Source: Lachnospiraceae bacterium
GTDB lineage: Bacteria; Bacillota; Clostridia; Lachnospirales; Lachnospiraceae
Direction of reading: 5' to 3'
Assembly: GCA_017427775.1 (NCBI GenBank)
Contig: JAFRSD010000016.1
Location: 1 to 51,184, forward strand
DNA length: 51,184 bases
Part shown: in pieces, positions 32,263 through 41,375 of the stretch
Numbering within the stretch: position 1 is the first letter of the stretch
How the letters are laid out: every line of letters begins with the position of its first letter
Position numbers and translations under genes: made by a program
The notes under the pieces: model-generated
What the model was told of the DNA's origin: nothing
Databases searched by the model: none
The model's input: only the letters and a program-made list of their open reading frames with translations

Positions 32263-33240
32263 CTACCGGGCATTCATGTGAACCGACCGGTCAAACCCGG
32301 AATAATCCGGAGACATGTACTGCTGGCAGACATGACTGACTCCGTCATACGGATTCAAAAACATGGCATAATCAATGTGCGAACCTTCCGCATCCCACCA
32401 GTCATATTCAAATTCCGCTCCCGTGTCCGTATAGTAGAAATAATAGTCATAATTACGGCCGAACAGCTCCTTTGCCGCACTGTACAGATCTGCGGGAATC
32501 GCGTCGTCCGAAATCTGCTTCTCGATTCTTACCCATACAAGACGGTTATTCTCAAAGAACAGGCAGATCCCGTTCCCCTCGGTGTCGTCCGCGGTGCACC
32601 AGTCAAGCGGGTTAGCCGCCCACTCCCATGCTTCAAGTGCGGTCATACCGGGGATCACACTCTGCAGTTCTTGATAGGTCTTTCCGAAGAGGCTGTAGTC
32701 AACCTTCAGCACGCCGTTTTCGAGCCCGCATACAACCCTCGTCGGTTCCTGTGTGGGTTCCTGCGTCGGTGTCTCGGTCGGGGTCTCCGTAGGCGTTTCG
32801 GTAGGCGTCTCCGTCGGCTTTTCGGTCGGGTTGCTTACCGGCTCTTTGGTGACCACTTCGGCCGGCTTGGTCGGCCCCTGTGTCGGATTCTCCTGTGCCA
32901 TCTTACTCTCATAAGCATTGATGTAATCCTGGGCCATGCTTCCGGCCATCCCCCGCAACTTATCAAGCGTACTCTTCGACTCAAACTTACGAAGCGGCGC
33001 CGATGCGTAGATGCATAAAAGCACGGCAAATACGACCGCGCCTATCACCTCAGCGAGAACGATGCCACGATTGGTCTTCTTCTCTTTCTCCTCTTCGGGC
33101 GGCTGCGCCGGTGCTGCAGGGGCAACCGGAGCTGCTTCTGTAAACTGCGGCTGCGCCGGTGCTCCTTCGATCTTAGCGCCGCATATGTGGCAGAACGCGC
33201 TGTTATCTTTCAGCTTTGCGCCGCATTGATTGCAAAACAT
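32263..33240 (-). CDS. Zinc-ribbon membrane protein with Thr-Pro-Glu repeat
   Basis: ATG 33240 follows AAAGAGG; 325 residues. N-terminal zinc ribbon (MFCNQCGAKLKDNSAFCHIC), Pro/Ala linker, one membrane helix (about 63-80, IVLAEVIGAVVFAVLLCIY), then an outside part with a PTET-type repeat (about 130-165) and a globular domain of about 160 residues with many Trp/Tyr (LEAWEWAANPLDWC, YDYYFYYTDTGAEFEYDWWD). Zinc-ribbon-plus-anchor proteins are common in clostridia and poorly understood. Function unknown. Confidence 0.75.
   Translation of the reverse strand: MFCNQCGAKLKDNSAFCHICGAKIEGAPAQPQFTEAAPVAPAAPAQPPEEEKEKKTNRGIVLAEVIGAVVFAVLLCIYASAPLRKFESKSTLDKLRGMAGSMAQDYINAYESKMAQENPTQGPTKPAEVVTKEPVSNPTEKPTETPTETPTETPTETPTQEPTQEPTRVVCGLENGVLKVDYSLFGKTYQELQSVIPGMTALEAWEWAANPLDWCTADDTEGNGICLFFENNRLVWVRIEKQISDDAIPADLYSAAKELFGRNYDYYFYYTDTGAEFEYDWWDAEGSHIDYAMFLNPYDGVSHVCQQYMSPDYSGFDRSVHMNAR
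32746..32830 (-). repeat. In-gene 12-bp tandem repeat coding PTET units
   Basis: Four to five near-identical 12-base units (plus-strand form GGTCTCCGTAGG with substitutions) encode Pro-Thr-Glu-Thr. It gives a stiff, acidic, possibly glycosylated stalk, and its copy number could slip. Confidence 0.75.
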
Positions 33241-33300
33241 AGGAATACCTCTTTCCTTCATACTTTGTTGCCGGTACCGGCATCCGATCCGGACTTTGCC

Positions 33301-34659
33301 TTACTCTATATCATCTTTCTTCGGAATGACATACGGCTTATATACATGGACATGCATTTCCTTTGCCTTATTATGTTCATAACTTATCGAGAATACCACA
33401 TTTCCATACGAATCATATTCCGCAAATATAGCAGTTGTACCCCATTGTGTTTCATACGTTGTCCCGTCTGCCTTATAAAACTTCGTCCGAACAACCTTAT
33501 TCGGTTTCTCTTCGTATGTCGTTTCGGCATAATACTCTATGGACCCGTCCGGATAATAATGGATTTCTTTGACTTCTTCTCCGGCTTTGTTATACAGGTA
33601 TTCCACCCATTGCGTAGGCCTAGTAGAATTCCGCGTGATATCTTTGGTAAGGCGTTTTTGATCATTGTACTCTTTTACATGACTGAGTACTAACTTTTCT
33701 TCACCGCTTTCAACAGTATAACTCTCTTTTTTTATCTGCTGCCCCCAATCAGAATACGCTTCATAAATCCTGTTTTTTATTTCACCTTCGAGAATGATCT
33801 CCACACGCTTCTCTCTTTTGTTCCCCTGGTCATCATAAATGATATGTTCGCGTTTCGTCAGTTCCGATCTCCCGTCCAACGCGACGTCATATGATTCTAT
33901 CACACATTCGTTTCCGGAAAAGGTGTAATGCTCTGTTTTATCCAGGCAGAGTTTCTTATTACCGTCCACCCTATGTAATCCATAATAACGTACTTCCGAC
34001 AATTCACCGTCCGAAGCATAGACCGCATTTACAGACTCCCACTCAGATCCGTCAGATTCTTTATTTCTTTCCAGAACAAGAACACCGTCATCATATACGG
34101 AAATCTTACCTTCCCCTCTGTTCGTATAGTATTCCTCCCGCACCTTTTTCTTCGTTTTCGGATCCGTCACGGTAACCCTTTTTGTGGTATAATTGCTATC
34201 CGGTGTTTTCTCGGTTTTCACCTGATTTCCGTCAGCATCAACTTCATAGGTAATAATCTTATGATCTGCCTCCGCGCTTTTCGGGATGTATTCTTCTTGC
34301 TTCAATTCCCCGTTTTCATCATATTCAAAAACAGTCTTACCGGTCTGTTTTCCTTCCGAATAGTGAACCGTTTTTATTAGTTCTCCTTTAGCGTTGTATT
34401 CGTATTTGGCGTCTATTCTCTTCTTCCCGTCTTCAACCGTATATAACTCCACCTCACGGAACACCAACATGTATCCGTCCGGCACTTTGGGAATATCGTA
34501 TTTCGGCAGCTTGCGTTTCTCGATCAAATCCTTCTTTCCAAAGATCATATACAGCAATACGCCAAATGCGATCAGTGCCACGCCGACCAGCGAAGCAATC
34601 AGGATAATAAACTTCCGCTTACTCATTCTGATTGCTTTCTTACCTTCGACCTTTTCCAT
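33301..34659 (-). CDS. Membrane-anchored protein with YD/Rhs-like beta repeats
   Basis: ATG 34659 follows AAGGG by five bases; 452 residues. One membrane helix near the N-terminus (about 15-38, FIILIASLVGVALIAFGVLL), then about 400 residues of repeated units such as YEYNAKGELIKTVHYSEGK, VFEYDENGELKQEEY and TFYKADGTTY-like stretches. This resembles YD/Rhs or MORN-like antigen repeats (each two strands with a G-x-hydrophobic turn). No toxin tip or protease motif is visible. It could be a surface scaffold or binding protein; unproven. Confidence 0.75.
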   Translation of the reverse strand: MEKVEGKKAIRMSKRKFIILIASLVGVALIAFGVLLYMIFGKKDLIEKRKLPKYDIPKVPDGYMLVFREVELYTVEDGKKRIDAKYEYNAKGELIKTVHYSEGKQTGKTVFEYDENGELKQEEYIPKSAEADHKIITYEVDADGNQVKTEKTPDSNYTTKRVTVTDPKTKKKVREEYYTNRGEGKISVYDDGVLVLERNKESDGSEWESVNAVYASDGELSEVRYYGLHRVDGNKKLCLDKTEHYTFSGNECVIESYDVALDGRSELTKREHIIYDDQGNKREKRVEIILEGEIKNRIYEAYSDWGQQIKKESYTVESGEEKLVLSHVKEYNDQKRLTKDITRNSTRPTQWVEYLYNKAGEEVKEIHYYPDGSIEYYAETTYEEKPNKVVRTKFYKADGTTYETQWGTTAIFAEYDSYGNVVFSISYEHNKAKEMHVHVYKPYVIPKKDDIE

Positions 34660-34720
34660 ATGTCCCTTTTCTCCTCCCAAATACGGCAAATGATATGCCT
34701 TTTATCCCCCGTGTCAAACC

Positions 34721-35230
34721 TTACAGGAAAGATGTGGACGATTTCAGATTGGTCATATAAATCCGTTCCACAACCGCATTGTAATCAAGCCGCAGGAACG
34801 CTTTCTCAAGCTGTGTCAGGATAATATTGCCGTCCATTCTTGCCGAATTTACGATTGAGTTGTTGCGCGTCTTCCACGAATCCAGTTTGAAACTGAAGCG
34901 GTATATTCCGTCCTGCTGCCCGCCGGCATTGGCCGTAATCGACGCAGCCATCGTTCCCATTGAATTATGAAACACAAGACGGCCGCCTTCGGTATCCTGC
35001 GTGATGCTGATACCCTGCCCGCGCATCACATTCATGTCGAGTGCCGTGAGCATCGTTTGAAGGTCCGGCACAACCGTCTTAAATGTATGAATCTGCTGAT
35101 AAAAATCATACTTATGATTCTTGTTGGCAACGCCTCCCTTAAAGAGCTTGTTGTAATGTCCCGCCATGACCAGACCGATGATCACGCCGACCGCTATCGT
35201 GCCTAATGCTATCCATAATCCCGGACCCAT
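34721..35230 (-). CDS. Small membrane-anchored protein of unknown function
   Basis: ATG 35230 is seven bases after AGGAGG; longer frames lack a site. The 169 residues have an N-terminal helix (about 4-24, LWIALGTIAVGVIIGLVMAG) and a soluble domain with FYQQIHTFKTVVPDLQTMLTA, DTEGGRLVFHNS and LEKAFLRLDYNAVVERIYM. First of four cluster genes in the same direction. The 60-base upstream stretch shows no convincing promoter. Confidence 0.75.
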   Translation of the reverse strand: MGPGLWIALGTIAVGVIIGLVMAGHYNKLFKGGVANKNHKYDFYQQIHTFKTVVPDLQTMLTALDMNVMRGQGISITQDTEGGRLVFHNSMGTMAASITANAGGQQDGIYRFSFKLDSWKTRNNSIVNSARMDGNIILTQLEKAFLRLDYNAVVERIYMTNLKSSTSFL

Positions 35231-35348
35231 AAAAATGCCTCCTGACACATCTGAAATCTGCTTAAAACGAATCAAACTAAGATTATTAAATCCGTCTGAA
35301 ACCGCAGCCGGAAATCCCGAAAAACCTCTCTCTAAAATATACCAAAAT

Positions 35349-35379
35349 ACCCCATGCAATGCAAGGCAAAGCATGGGGT
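35349..35379 (-). terminator. Terminator behind the esterase-GH43 gene
   Basis: ACCCCATGC pairs with GCATGGGGT; leftward it is followed by ATTTTGG, a modest T-tract. Confidence 0.65.
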
Positions 35380-35422
35380 AAAATCTTTCTTCAAGTATGA
35401 GAAAAGGCTGTTTCTGCGTTTA

Positions 35423-38338
35423 TCAGTGAATGAACTTCACGCTCAGCAGATGTCCGCTTCCGCCGCCGACCTTTGTGAGATACAGTGCCGATACGCCGTC
35501 CGGAATCGGGCAGACTGCACGGTACTTCTCCCAGATGTCAGAGGAGTCGACTTTGACGGTTCCGATAACGGGTCCATTGATCTCGGTACGAACCTCAAAG
35601 CTGTCATGGATGTAACCGCGAACGGTCAGTTCAATCTCCTTCACACCCTTGAAGTTGATATACTTGAAACCGATGGTCGTGCCGGTTCCGATGTTCGCAA
35701 TATAAGATGGACCCCTATCCCCGTCCCTACCGTCCATCGTGATGCGCGGCTGGTTGCCGATTCCGACAAGCCAGTGCATCGGCTCCTTGATGTCAGGTGC
35801 GAACAGGTTGCAGGCGATGTGTGCCGGAATCTCGTCGGTATCACGAAGCGGTCCGCCGTTCAAGCCGCAGGAAGTGATCTCAACCTGCTTGATGGAACCG
35901 TCGGCTGCAAACTTCACTTCCTCGGCACAGCCCTGACGGGAGTACCAGGTCGCGTTGGTCTGGCGATGGTAGAAGATGTAACGCTTTCCGGCAATCTCGA
36001 TCAGACTTCCGTGGTTGTTTGCGCCGTATGCAGCAGGCGTCTCCGCATCCTTATAGGTGTCGATGTGGAAGTCGCTGTTACTTACGATTACGCCGCCGTA
36101 GGTGAACGGTCCCTCGGGGCTGTCGGAGGTTGCGTAGCAAAGTTCATGCATCACTTCGCTGGAGTAGATGAAGTAGTATTTACCGTCGAACTTACGGATC
36201 GAGCTTGCCTCGAAGAATGCATGGCCTTCAAATCCGGTGCCTTCGCTGTAGCAGGAACCCGGAACGACGATGCGCGGATCCTTCACAATCGTCAGCATAT
36301 CCGGTCCGAGAACGGTCAGCTGGGAACCGTGACGGCTCTTGTCTCCTCTTCCGCAGAAGCCGGTGAACAGGTACGTCGTATCACCCTCGGTCAGTACGCC
36401 CGGATCGAACTGCGGCTCGTCGCCTTCGCGCTCGCCGAGCTTCGTGCCGTCTGCGTAGTGAACATAGCCGTAGAATTCGTATCGGCCTGCAGGCGTATCG
36501 CAAACCGCTACCGAAACGATGCCGACCTTGTCAAGCACATAGTAGAGGTAGTAACGTCCGTCGGGACCTACCGTTACGTCGGGCGCGTACAGAACCATGT
36601 TGCCTCTTGAGTTAACCGGATCCTGCGTCTTCAGGTAGGTAACGCCCTCATAGCGCCAGTCGCCGAGGTTGTTAATCGGCGCGGACCAGCATACGTAATC
36701 ACCCTGGCAGAATACGTAACCGTTAAACTGGTCGTGGGAACCGTATACATAAACGCGGTCGCCGAACACATACGGCTCACCGTCCGGAATGAACTCCCAG
36801 TTCGGCAGGTACGGGTTGTAAGCCTGCTTGCGCTCCGGAACCGTCTGGTCGGTGATGACGCCGATCATGAAGTCGTTGAACGGCTTGTTCTCATAGCTCG
36901 GAACACAGCCCTCTTTGAGGAAGTTCATGCCGCAGTGGGAACCGGTTCCATAAGGCTTCCAAACCGGCATGTCGGTACCGTCGGCATCCTTGCCGTTCGG
37001 GTCGCCGGTCTTAATGAAGTTCGTCAGGTAGTTACACATCTGGCGGGCCAGATCGAAGTGATAGCCCTTGAACGGTCTCCAGCAGGCTGCCAGTGTCTCA
37101 AAGAAGAACCACAGGTCAACTGAGTGGAACGTGCCGGGGTTGTCCCAGCCCGGAATATCCGGATTGAAATTATAGTAATACGAAGGTGCCTCGTTGTGGG
37201 CAAATGCGGCCTTGATCGCGCACTCCAGTCCGTCGGTCGGTGCGAACATCTTGCCGTTACGCACATGTGCCTCGGGGAAGGACATGAACTCGTCGTATTT
37301 GTCTCCAAGCGCAGCTTTCGCTTTCTTCTTGTAGTCTTCCTCGTCACTTGCGAAGACCGCTGCCTTGAACTCGTCTCCGGTGTTACCGGAGATCATCGGA
37401 ACGTTCGCATGCTCACCCTTCAGGAAAAGGATGTACGGATCCTCGATCATGAATTTGTGATCGATCGTCGGAGCGAAACGCGGGTGGGACTGGGCGAATT
37501 CGCTGTATTTGTCCCGGATATAGAAAGCGTCGAGCGCTCTCGCCTCCTCAAGCGTCTTCACACCGAGGAACTCGAAGAATGCTTCGCCGTTCGGCTCGTT
37601 TGCTTCGATCGTGCGGGGCGTGATGAAGCCGTCCAGCATGTAAGGGCTGCGGATCATGCCGCTGTGTACGATTGCCTTCTGGAACAGGCCGATGCTCTGC
37701 GGGCTCGTCAGCTGGTTCATAACGCTTCCGCCGCCTGCGGACTGTCCGCCGATCGTAATATTGTTCGGGTCGCCGCCGAATGCCTTGATGTTGCGGATAA
37801 CCCACTTGATACCTGCCTGCTGGTCGAGGTTACCGAAGTTGGTCGGAGCCTCGGGCGACTCTTTCGTGATCTCGGGATGCGAGATGAAGCCAAATGCACC
37901 GAGACGGTAGTTTACGCTGACAAATACAACGCCTCTTTTCGCGATGTTCTCGCCGTTGAATTCCATCTCCGGCGGGTAGCCCCACTGGAATCCGCCGCCG
38001 AAGAACCATACGTAAACCGGCAGATTGTCGGTGTCGCTCTTCGCGTTGGTCCATACGTTCAGGTACAGGCAGTCCTCATCCATCGGGATGTCCGGATCCA
38101 CATGCCACTCACGGCAGTAGATGTCGGTGCCGACGCCGGGCTGGTCCTGCATCGAGATCGGGCCGAAACTGAAGCAGTCACGCACGCCTTCCCAATCGGC
38201 TGCGGGCTGCGGCGCACGCCAGCGGTTCTTTCCTACCGGCGGTGCGGCAAAGGGAATCCCCTTGAATACGCTGATGCGGGTGTTGTTGCCCGGCAGGCCG
38301 CGTACCATACCATTTTCCGTTTTTACTACTTTTAACAT
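35423..38338 (-). CDS. Carboxylesterase fused to a GH43 glycosidase with a C-terminal beta domain
   Basis: The 971-residue protein has no signal peptide. Residues 1-505 are a type B carboxylesterase: oxyanion loop GGGFQWG, nucleophile Ser200 in GGQSAGGGS, likely acid Glu323 (NTGDEFK) and likely His405 (GTFHSVDLWFFF). Residues 510-820 are a five-bladed GH43 propeller: YLPNWEFIPDGEPYVFGDRV with the base Asp, LYAPDVTVGPDGRYYLYYV, and a likely acid in FFEASSIRKFDG. Residues 830-971 look like a CBM6-type beta-sandwich. This suggests removal of an acyl (acetyl or feruloyl) group and of arabinose or xylose from imported oligosaccharides, but the exact specificities are inferred. AAGGAGG lies upstream of ATG, and a promoter at 38380-38408. 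Confidence 0.9.
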   Translation of the reverse strand: MLKVVKTENGMVRGLPGNNTRISVFKGIPFAAPPVGKNRWRAPQPAADWEGVRDCFSFGPISMQDQPGVGTDIYCREWHVDPDIPMDEDCLYLNVWTNAKSDTDNLPVYVWFFGGGFQWGYPPEMEFNGENIAKRGVVFVSVNYRLGAFGFISHPEITKESPEAPTNFGNLDQQAGIKWVIRNIKAFGGDPNNITIGGQSAGGGSVMNQLTSPQSIGLFQKAIVHSGMIRSPYMLDGFITPRTIEANEPNGEAFFEFLGVKTLEEARALDAFYIRDKYSEFAQSHPRFAPTIDHKFMIEDPYILFLKGEHANVPMISGNTGDEFKAAVFASDEEDYKKKAKAALGDKYDEFMSFPEAHVRNGKMFAPTDGLECAIKAAFAHNEAPSYYYNFNPDIPGWDNPGTFHSVDLWFFFETLAACWRPFKGYHFDLARQMCNYLTNFIKTGDPNGKDADGTDMPVWKPYGTGSHCGMNFLKEGCVPSYENKPFNDFMIGVITDQTVPERKQAYNPYLPNWEFIPDGEPYVFGDRVYVYGSHDQFNGYVFCQGDYVCWSAPINNLGDWRYEGVTYLKTQDPVNSRGNMVLYAPDVTVGPDGRYYLYYVLDKVGIVSVAVCDTPAGRYEFYGYVHYADGTKLGEREGDEPQFDPGVLTEGDTTYLFTGFCGRGDKSRHGSQLTVLGPDMLTIVKDPRIVVPGSCYSEGTGFEGHAFFEASSIRKFDGKYYFIYSSEVMHELCYATSDSPEGPFTYGGVIVSNSDFHIDTYKDAETPAAYGANNHGSLIEIAGKRYIFYHRQTNATWYSRQGCAEEVKFAADGSIKQVEITSCGLNGGPLRDTDEIPAHIACNLFAPDIKEPMHWLVGIGNQPRITMDGRDGDRGPSYIANIGTGTTIGFKYINFKGVKEIELTVRGYIHDSFEVRTEINGPVIGTVKVDSSDIWEKYRAVCPIPDGVSALYLTKVGGGSGHLLSVKFIH

Positions 38339-38379
38339 AAAAATCCTCCTTACAACAGGCTGCTGCCCATTCTTCCTTC

Positions 38380-38408
38380 AGTATAACAAAGATATTCAGA
38401 TGTTTCAA
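38380..38408 (-). promoter_or_regulatory. Sigma-A promoter of the esterase-GH43 gene
   Basis: Read leftward, TTGAAA (38408-38403) and TATACT (38385-38380) are 17 bases apart. No nearby operator is obvious. Confidence 0.8.
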
Positions 38409-38452
38409 TGAATAAATATTTTAAAAACTTGTCATATTTTATCCGAAAACTG

Positions 38453-38485
38453 AAAAAAGGCGCCGTTCGTTCGCGGCGCCTTTTT
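38453..38485. terminator. Bidirectional GGCGCC hairpin terminator
   Basis: GGCGCCG pairs with CGGCGCC; A-run on the left and T-run on the right. Ends the surface lipoprotein gene (leftward). Confidence 0.85.
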
Positions 38486-38490
38486 CATGT

Positions 38491-39882
38491 TTATTTTCTT
38501 CTGCCCTCGCCGGGGTTGCCTCTTCCTTCCTTTCCGCCGAACCCGGGATTTCCTTCATTTCCCCATCCGCCGTATCCGGGATTGTTTTCGCCTCCGTTTC
38601 CTCCGAAGCCTCCTCCGCCGAAGTTTCCGCCGCGTCCGCCGCCCATCATCTGATTGGGAAGGTTGCTGACCTGTTGTCCGTTGCAGATGACGGTTCCTCC
38701 GTTAAGCTGTGCGGTTCCGTCATAATCGAAGGTCGAATTGCCGGTCACGTCAATCGTTCCGCCGTTTATGACGATGTTTCCGTTCGAGTCAATGCCGTCC
38801 GTGTCTCCGGGGCCCATGACGACTTTCAGATATCCGTCATTCATTTCAAACGTCGGCGTATAGGCCGTGGACTTTCTTGCGGCATTCACGCCGTCATCCG
38901 ATGCCTGAATCGCAATCTCTCCGCCGTTTATGCGGACGTAGGTCGCCTCAAGCCCTTCGGCTGCCGTGATGTTTATGCTTCCGCCGTCAATCTGCAGCAG
39001 GGCATTGGCATGAACGGCATCGTCCTTTGCCTGAATCGTAAAGCTTCCGCCTGCGATGTAGATGTTTCCGAGCGTGTTGTCTTCATCGTTTTCGCAATGG
39101 AATCCGTCCTGACCGGAAGTGACGGTGAAATCTCCGTCTGCAATCGCCAGACTGTCCTTCGCCTGAACGGCATGATTTCCGGAAGTGATTTCATAGGTTC
39201 CGGACGTAATCGTCACCTCGTCCTTCCCCGCAATTCCGTTCTGCGCGGGAGACGTGATGATCAGTTTTCCGGTTCCGTTCAGGGTGAGATCGTCTTTGGA
39301 AAATACGACGGCATCCACATTGTTCTCGTCCTCGTCCCGGAACGTGCCCCCGTTTTTCAGTCTGTTCACGGTTCCGTCCGCAAGGGTAAGGAACACCTTA
39401 TCGGCCTGCAGGACGTATATTGCCGCGAAATCGGAAGAGGTGATGTCCGCTCCGCTTAACACAATCTGCACCTTATCCTCCTTATCGGCATCCACATAGA
39501 CGGTGCCGTCGGTAAGCGTTCCGGAAAGGATATAGGTTCCTGCTTCCGTGATGGTTGCGTTGCTTCCGCTCACCTTCACCGAGGAGGCCGACGCCTCTAT
39601 GGACGAACCGGACAAAACGATGCTGACCGCTCCCTCCGCGTCATACCCGTTTGTGAGATCCCTCTCGGAGAATGCTGCGGCGAACATGCTTCCGGACTCT
39701 CCTCCGTCGACAGCAACCATGCCGGATGTGCCGGAGTTGTTGCCGGAACCGGCCGAAGCCGTCTTCGGAACAACGTCCGTTATTTGCTCTTCATTGCCTG
39801 TTTTGCATGCCGCAAGAAGCATGGCAAGGATCATGATTACAACAAGAAAAATACTGTATCTCTGTTTTTTATTCTGTTTCAT
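38491..39882 (-). CDS. Surface lipoprotein with carbohydrate-binding (DUF4353-like) right-handed beta repeats
   Basis: The 463 residues start with a lipoprotein signal (MILAMLLAAC, Cys26), then a Gly/Ser linker and from about 75 on repeated parallel strands (DGTVYVDADKEDKVQIVLSG, TYEITSGNHAVQAKD, GGSINITAAEGLEATYV, DGIDSNGNIVINGG). This matches the carbohydrate-binding DUF4353 proteins that accompany CotH, VTC and DUF4956 genes in clostridia. The last 50 residues are Gly/Asn/Pro-rich (GGGFGGNGGENNPGYGG). GGAGG lies upstream of ATG 39882. The direct repeat at 39964-39982 is upstream of it. Probable binding of a surface glycan or polyanion; not tested. Confidence 0.85.
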   Translation of the reverse strand: MKQNKKQRYSIFLVVIMILAMLLAACKTGNEEQITDVVPKTASAGSGNNSGTSGMVAVDGGESGSMFAAAFSERDLTNGYDAEGAVSIVLSGSSIEASASSVKVSGSNATITEAGTYILSGTLTDGTVYVDADKEDKVQIVLSGADITSSDFAAIYVLQADKVFLTLADGTVNRLKNGGTFRDEDENNVDAVVFSKDDLTLNGTGKLIITSPAQNGIAGKDEVTITSGTYEITSGNHAVQAKDSLAIADGDFTVTSGQDGFHCENDEDNTLGNIYIAGGSFTIQAKDDAVHANALLQIDGGSINITAAEGLEATYVRINGGEIAIQASDDGVNAARKSTAYTPTFEMNDGYLKVVMGPGDTDGIDSNGNIVINGGTIDVTGNSTFDYDGTAQLNGGTVICNGQQVSNLPNQMMGGGRGGNFGGGGFGGNGGENNPGYGGWGNEGNPGFGGKEGRGNPGEGRRK

Positions 39883-39915
39883 TTTGGGAACCTCCGTTTC
39901 TCTGTTTTCGGCGTC

Positions 39916-39921
39916 ATTGTA
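39916..39921 (-). promoter_or_regulatory. -10 box of the surface lipoprotein gene, -35 poor
   Basis: TACAAT (read leftward) with no good -35 (GGGATT at the 17-base position), which suits an activator-dependent promoter; the response regulator site is 42 bases further upstream. Confidence 0.5.
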
Positions 39922-39963
39922 TCATTTTCCGCGGCCGGAATCCCCGAAAAGCTCAGGCAGAAA

Positions 39964-39982
39964 ATACGAAATTCATACGAAA
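39964..39982 (-). promoter_or_regulatory. Candidate response regulator site, perfect 8-bp direct repeat
   Basis: On the leftward strand TTTCGTAT-gaa-TTTCGTAT, an 11-bp period typical of OmpR/PhoB-family sites. The same TTTCGT pair at 11 bp occurs upstream of the VTC gene (42172-42197). Confidence 0.7.
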
Positions 39983-39983
39983 A

Positions 39984-40007
39984 GAGCGCCGACGAATATC
40001 GGCGCTC
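39984..40007 (-). terminator. Terminator behind the histidine kinase gene
   Basis: GAGCGCCGA pairs with TCGGCGCTC; leftward it is followed by TTTTCG. It adjoins the direct repeat, so the two elements share this short spacer. Confidence 0.7.
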
Positions 40008-40025
40008 CCGAAATATTATCAGTCC

Positions 40026-41375
40026 CTACTGCGGGAAGGCCGCTTCAAAAACCGCCCCGTTCTCGTTGTATGCGTGAATCTTCCCGTGATAGCTTTCCGT
40101 CACGGACTTCGCGATGGCGAGCCCGATTCCGTGCTGGCCGTCGTTTCCTTTGTAGAACCGCTCAAACACATACGGAAGATCCTCCTCCGCGATTCCCTCC
40201 CCGTCGTCGCTCACGCGGATTGTAATGCCGCCGTCCTGCTTCCGACAGAAAAGGCGGATTTCCCGCTTCGCGTAGCGCACCGCGTTGGAAATCAGATTAC
40301 CGCACAACCGCTCCGCATCCTGGTCCCGGATTGCCGCCAGAACCGGCTCGTCGTCAAAATCGAAGGAAAATGTGAGGTTCCGTTTTTCCGCTTCCGCGCG
40401 CTGCTCGGATACGCACAGGGAAAGAACATCCCGCAGATCAATCTGCTCCAGGGCTTCTTCCGGTCTGCCTTTTCCCATTCGGGACAGATAAAGGATATCC
40501 TCCACCATGCCGGCAAGCTTGTCGGATTCCGACAAAATGACCGCGCCGGCGCTCTTCGGCTCCATGACGCCGTAAACGATACCCTCCGCATTGCCTCTTA
40601 TCGAAGTGAGAGGCGTCCGCAGCTCATGAGACACATTCTGGAAGAACGTCTCCTGCTTCTGCTTCGCTTCCCGGAGTTCGGCTGCCATCCGGTTCATGGT
40701 ATTTCCGAGCTCATCAAATTCCCGGTCACGGAAGGCAAGTTCCTTCGGTGAAAGATTTCCCCTTCCGATTTCCGATGCAAAATCCGACAGGCGCTGCACG
40801 GGTTCCGCAAGCGTTTTCGCAAGCGCTCCGCTCAGGACAACCGATAAAAGAACGGCCACCGCGATGACAATCAGCAGAACGAGGTTGATTCTTTTCGCAA
40901 ATGCCATGATGGAGGTGACATCCACATAAACCAGGATGGTTCTTCCGCTTTCCGCGGGATCGGCTATCGTGGAAACGGCAAATGTTCCGCTGCTTAAAGC
41001 GGCCGTTTTATTCGAAATGTCCCCGGCCTGATTCAGCCCCTGATACCACTCCGCAAGCTCCGTCGCAATCTTGTTGTCTCCGTGAAGATTGAACTCGAGG
41101 TTTCCTTTTTCATCCAGAATGACCGCATTTCCCCGCGTTCCGGTAATCTTATCCGGATGCTCATTGAACGGATCCGGGTTCATCCGGGGACCGCGCTCTT
41201 CCCTTCTGATTTCCGTGGCGCTTCGCGACACCAGATCAAGCTGCGAGGACACACGCGCGCGGATGTATCCTTTCACGGAAAGATTGAAGGCAATCGCCAC
41301 AACAACAAGAATCAGGCAGGTCAGACCGGTCATGGTGACTAACAGTCGGGTTTTGATATGCCATTGTTTCTTCAT
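40026..41375 (-). CDS. Sensor histidine kinase
   Basis: ATG 41375 overlaps the response regulator stop (ATGA) with GGAGG upstream. 449 residues: helix TM1 (about 11-34), an outside sensor domain of about 130 residues, TM2 (about 165-190), HAMP, HisKA with phospho-His near 250 (FFQNVSHELRTPLTSIRGNA) and an ATPase domain (NLISNAVRYAKREI, VSDDGEGIAEEDLPYVFERF, GIGLAIAKSV). The sensor domain has ERGPRMNPDPFNEHPDK. The signal is unknown; the genes around it suggest cell-surface or phosphate-type stress. Confidence 0.92.
   Translation of the reverse strand: MKKQWHIKTRLLVTMTGLTCLILVVVAIAFNLSVKGYIRARVSSQLDLVSRSATEIRREERGPRMNPDPFNEHPDKITGTRGNAVILDEKGNLEFNLHGDNKIATELAEWYQGLNQAGDISNKTAALSSGTFAVSTIADPAESGRTILVYVDVTSIMAFAKRINLVLLIVIAVAVLLSVVLSGALAKTLAEPVQRLSDFASEIGRGNLSPKELAFRDREFDELGNTMNRMAAELREAKQKQETFFQNVSHELRTPLTSIRGNAEGIVYGVMEPKSAGAVILSESDKLAGMVEDILYLSRMGKGRPEEALEQIDLRDVLSLCVSEQRAEAEKRNLTFSFDFDDEPVLAAIRDQDAERLCGNLISNAVRYAKREIRLFCRKQDGGITIRVSDDGEGIAEEDLPYVFERFYKGNDGQHGIGLAIAKSVTESYHGKIHAYNENGAVFEAAFPQ

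Noticed and set aside
35354-38335. Two long rightward open frames (ending 36610 and 38335)
   Set aside because: Antisense to the esterase-GH43 gene, which has catalytic motifs, promoter and ribosome site.
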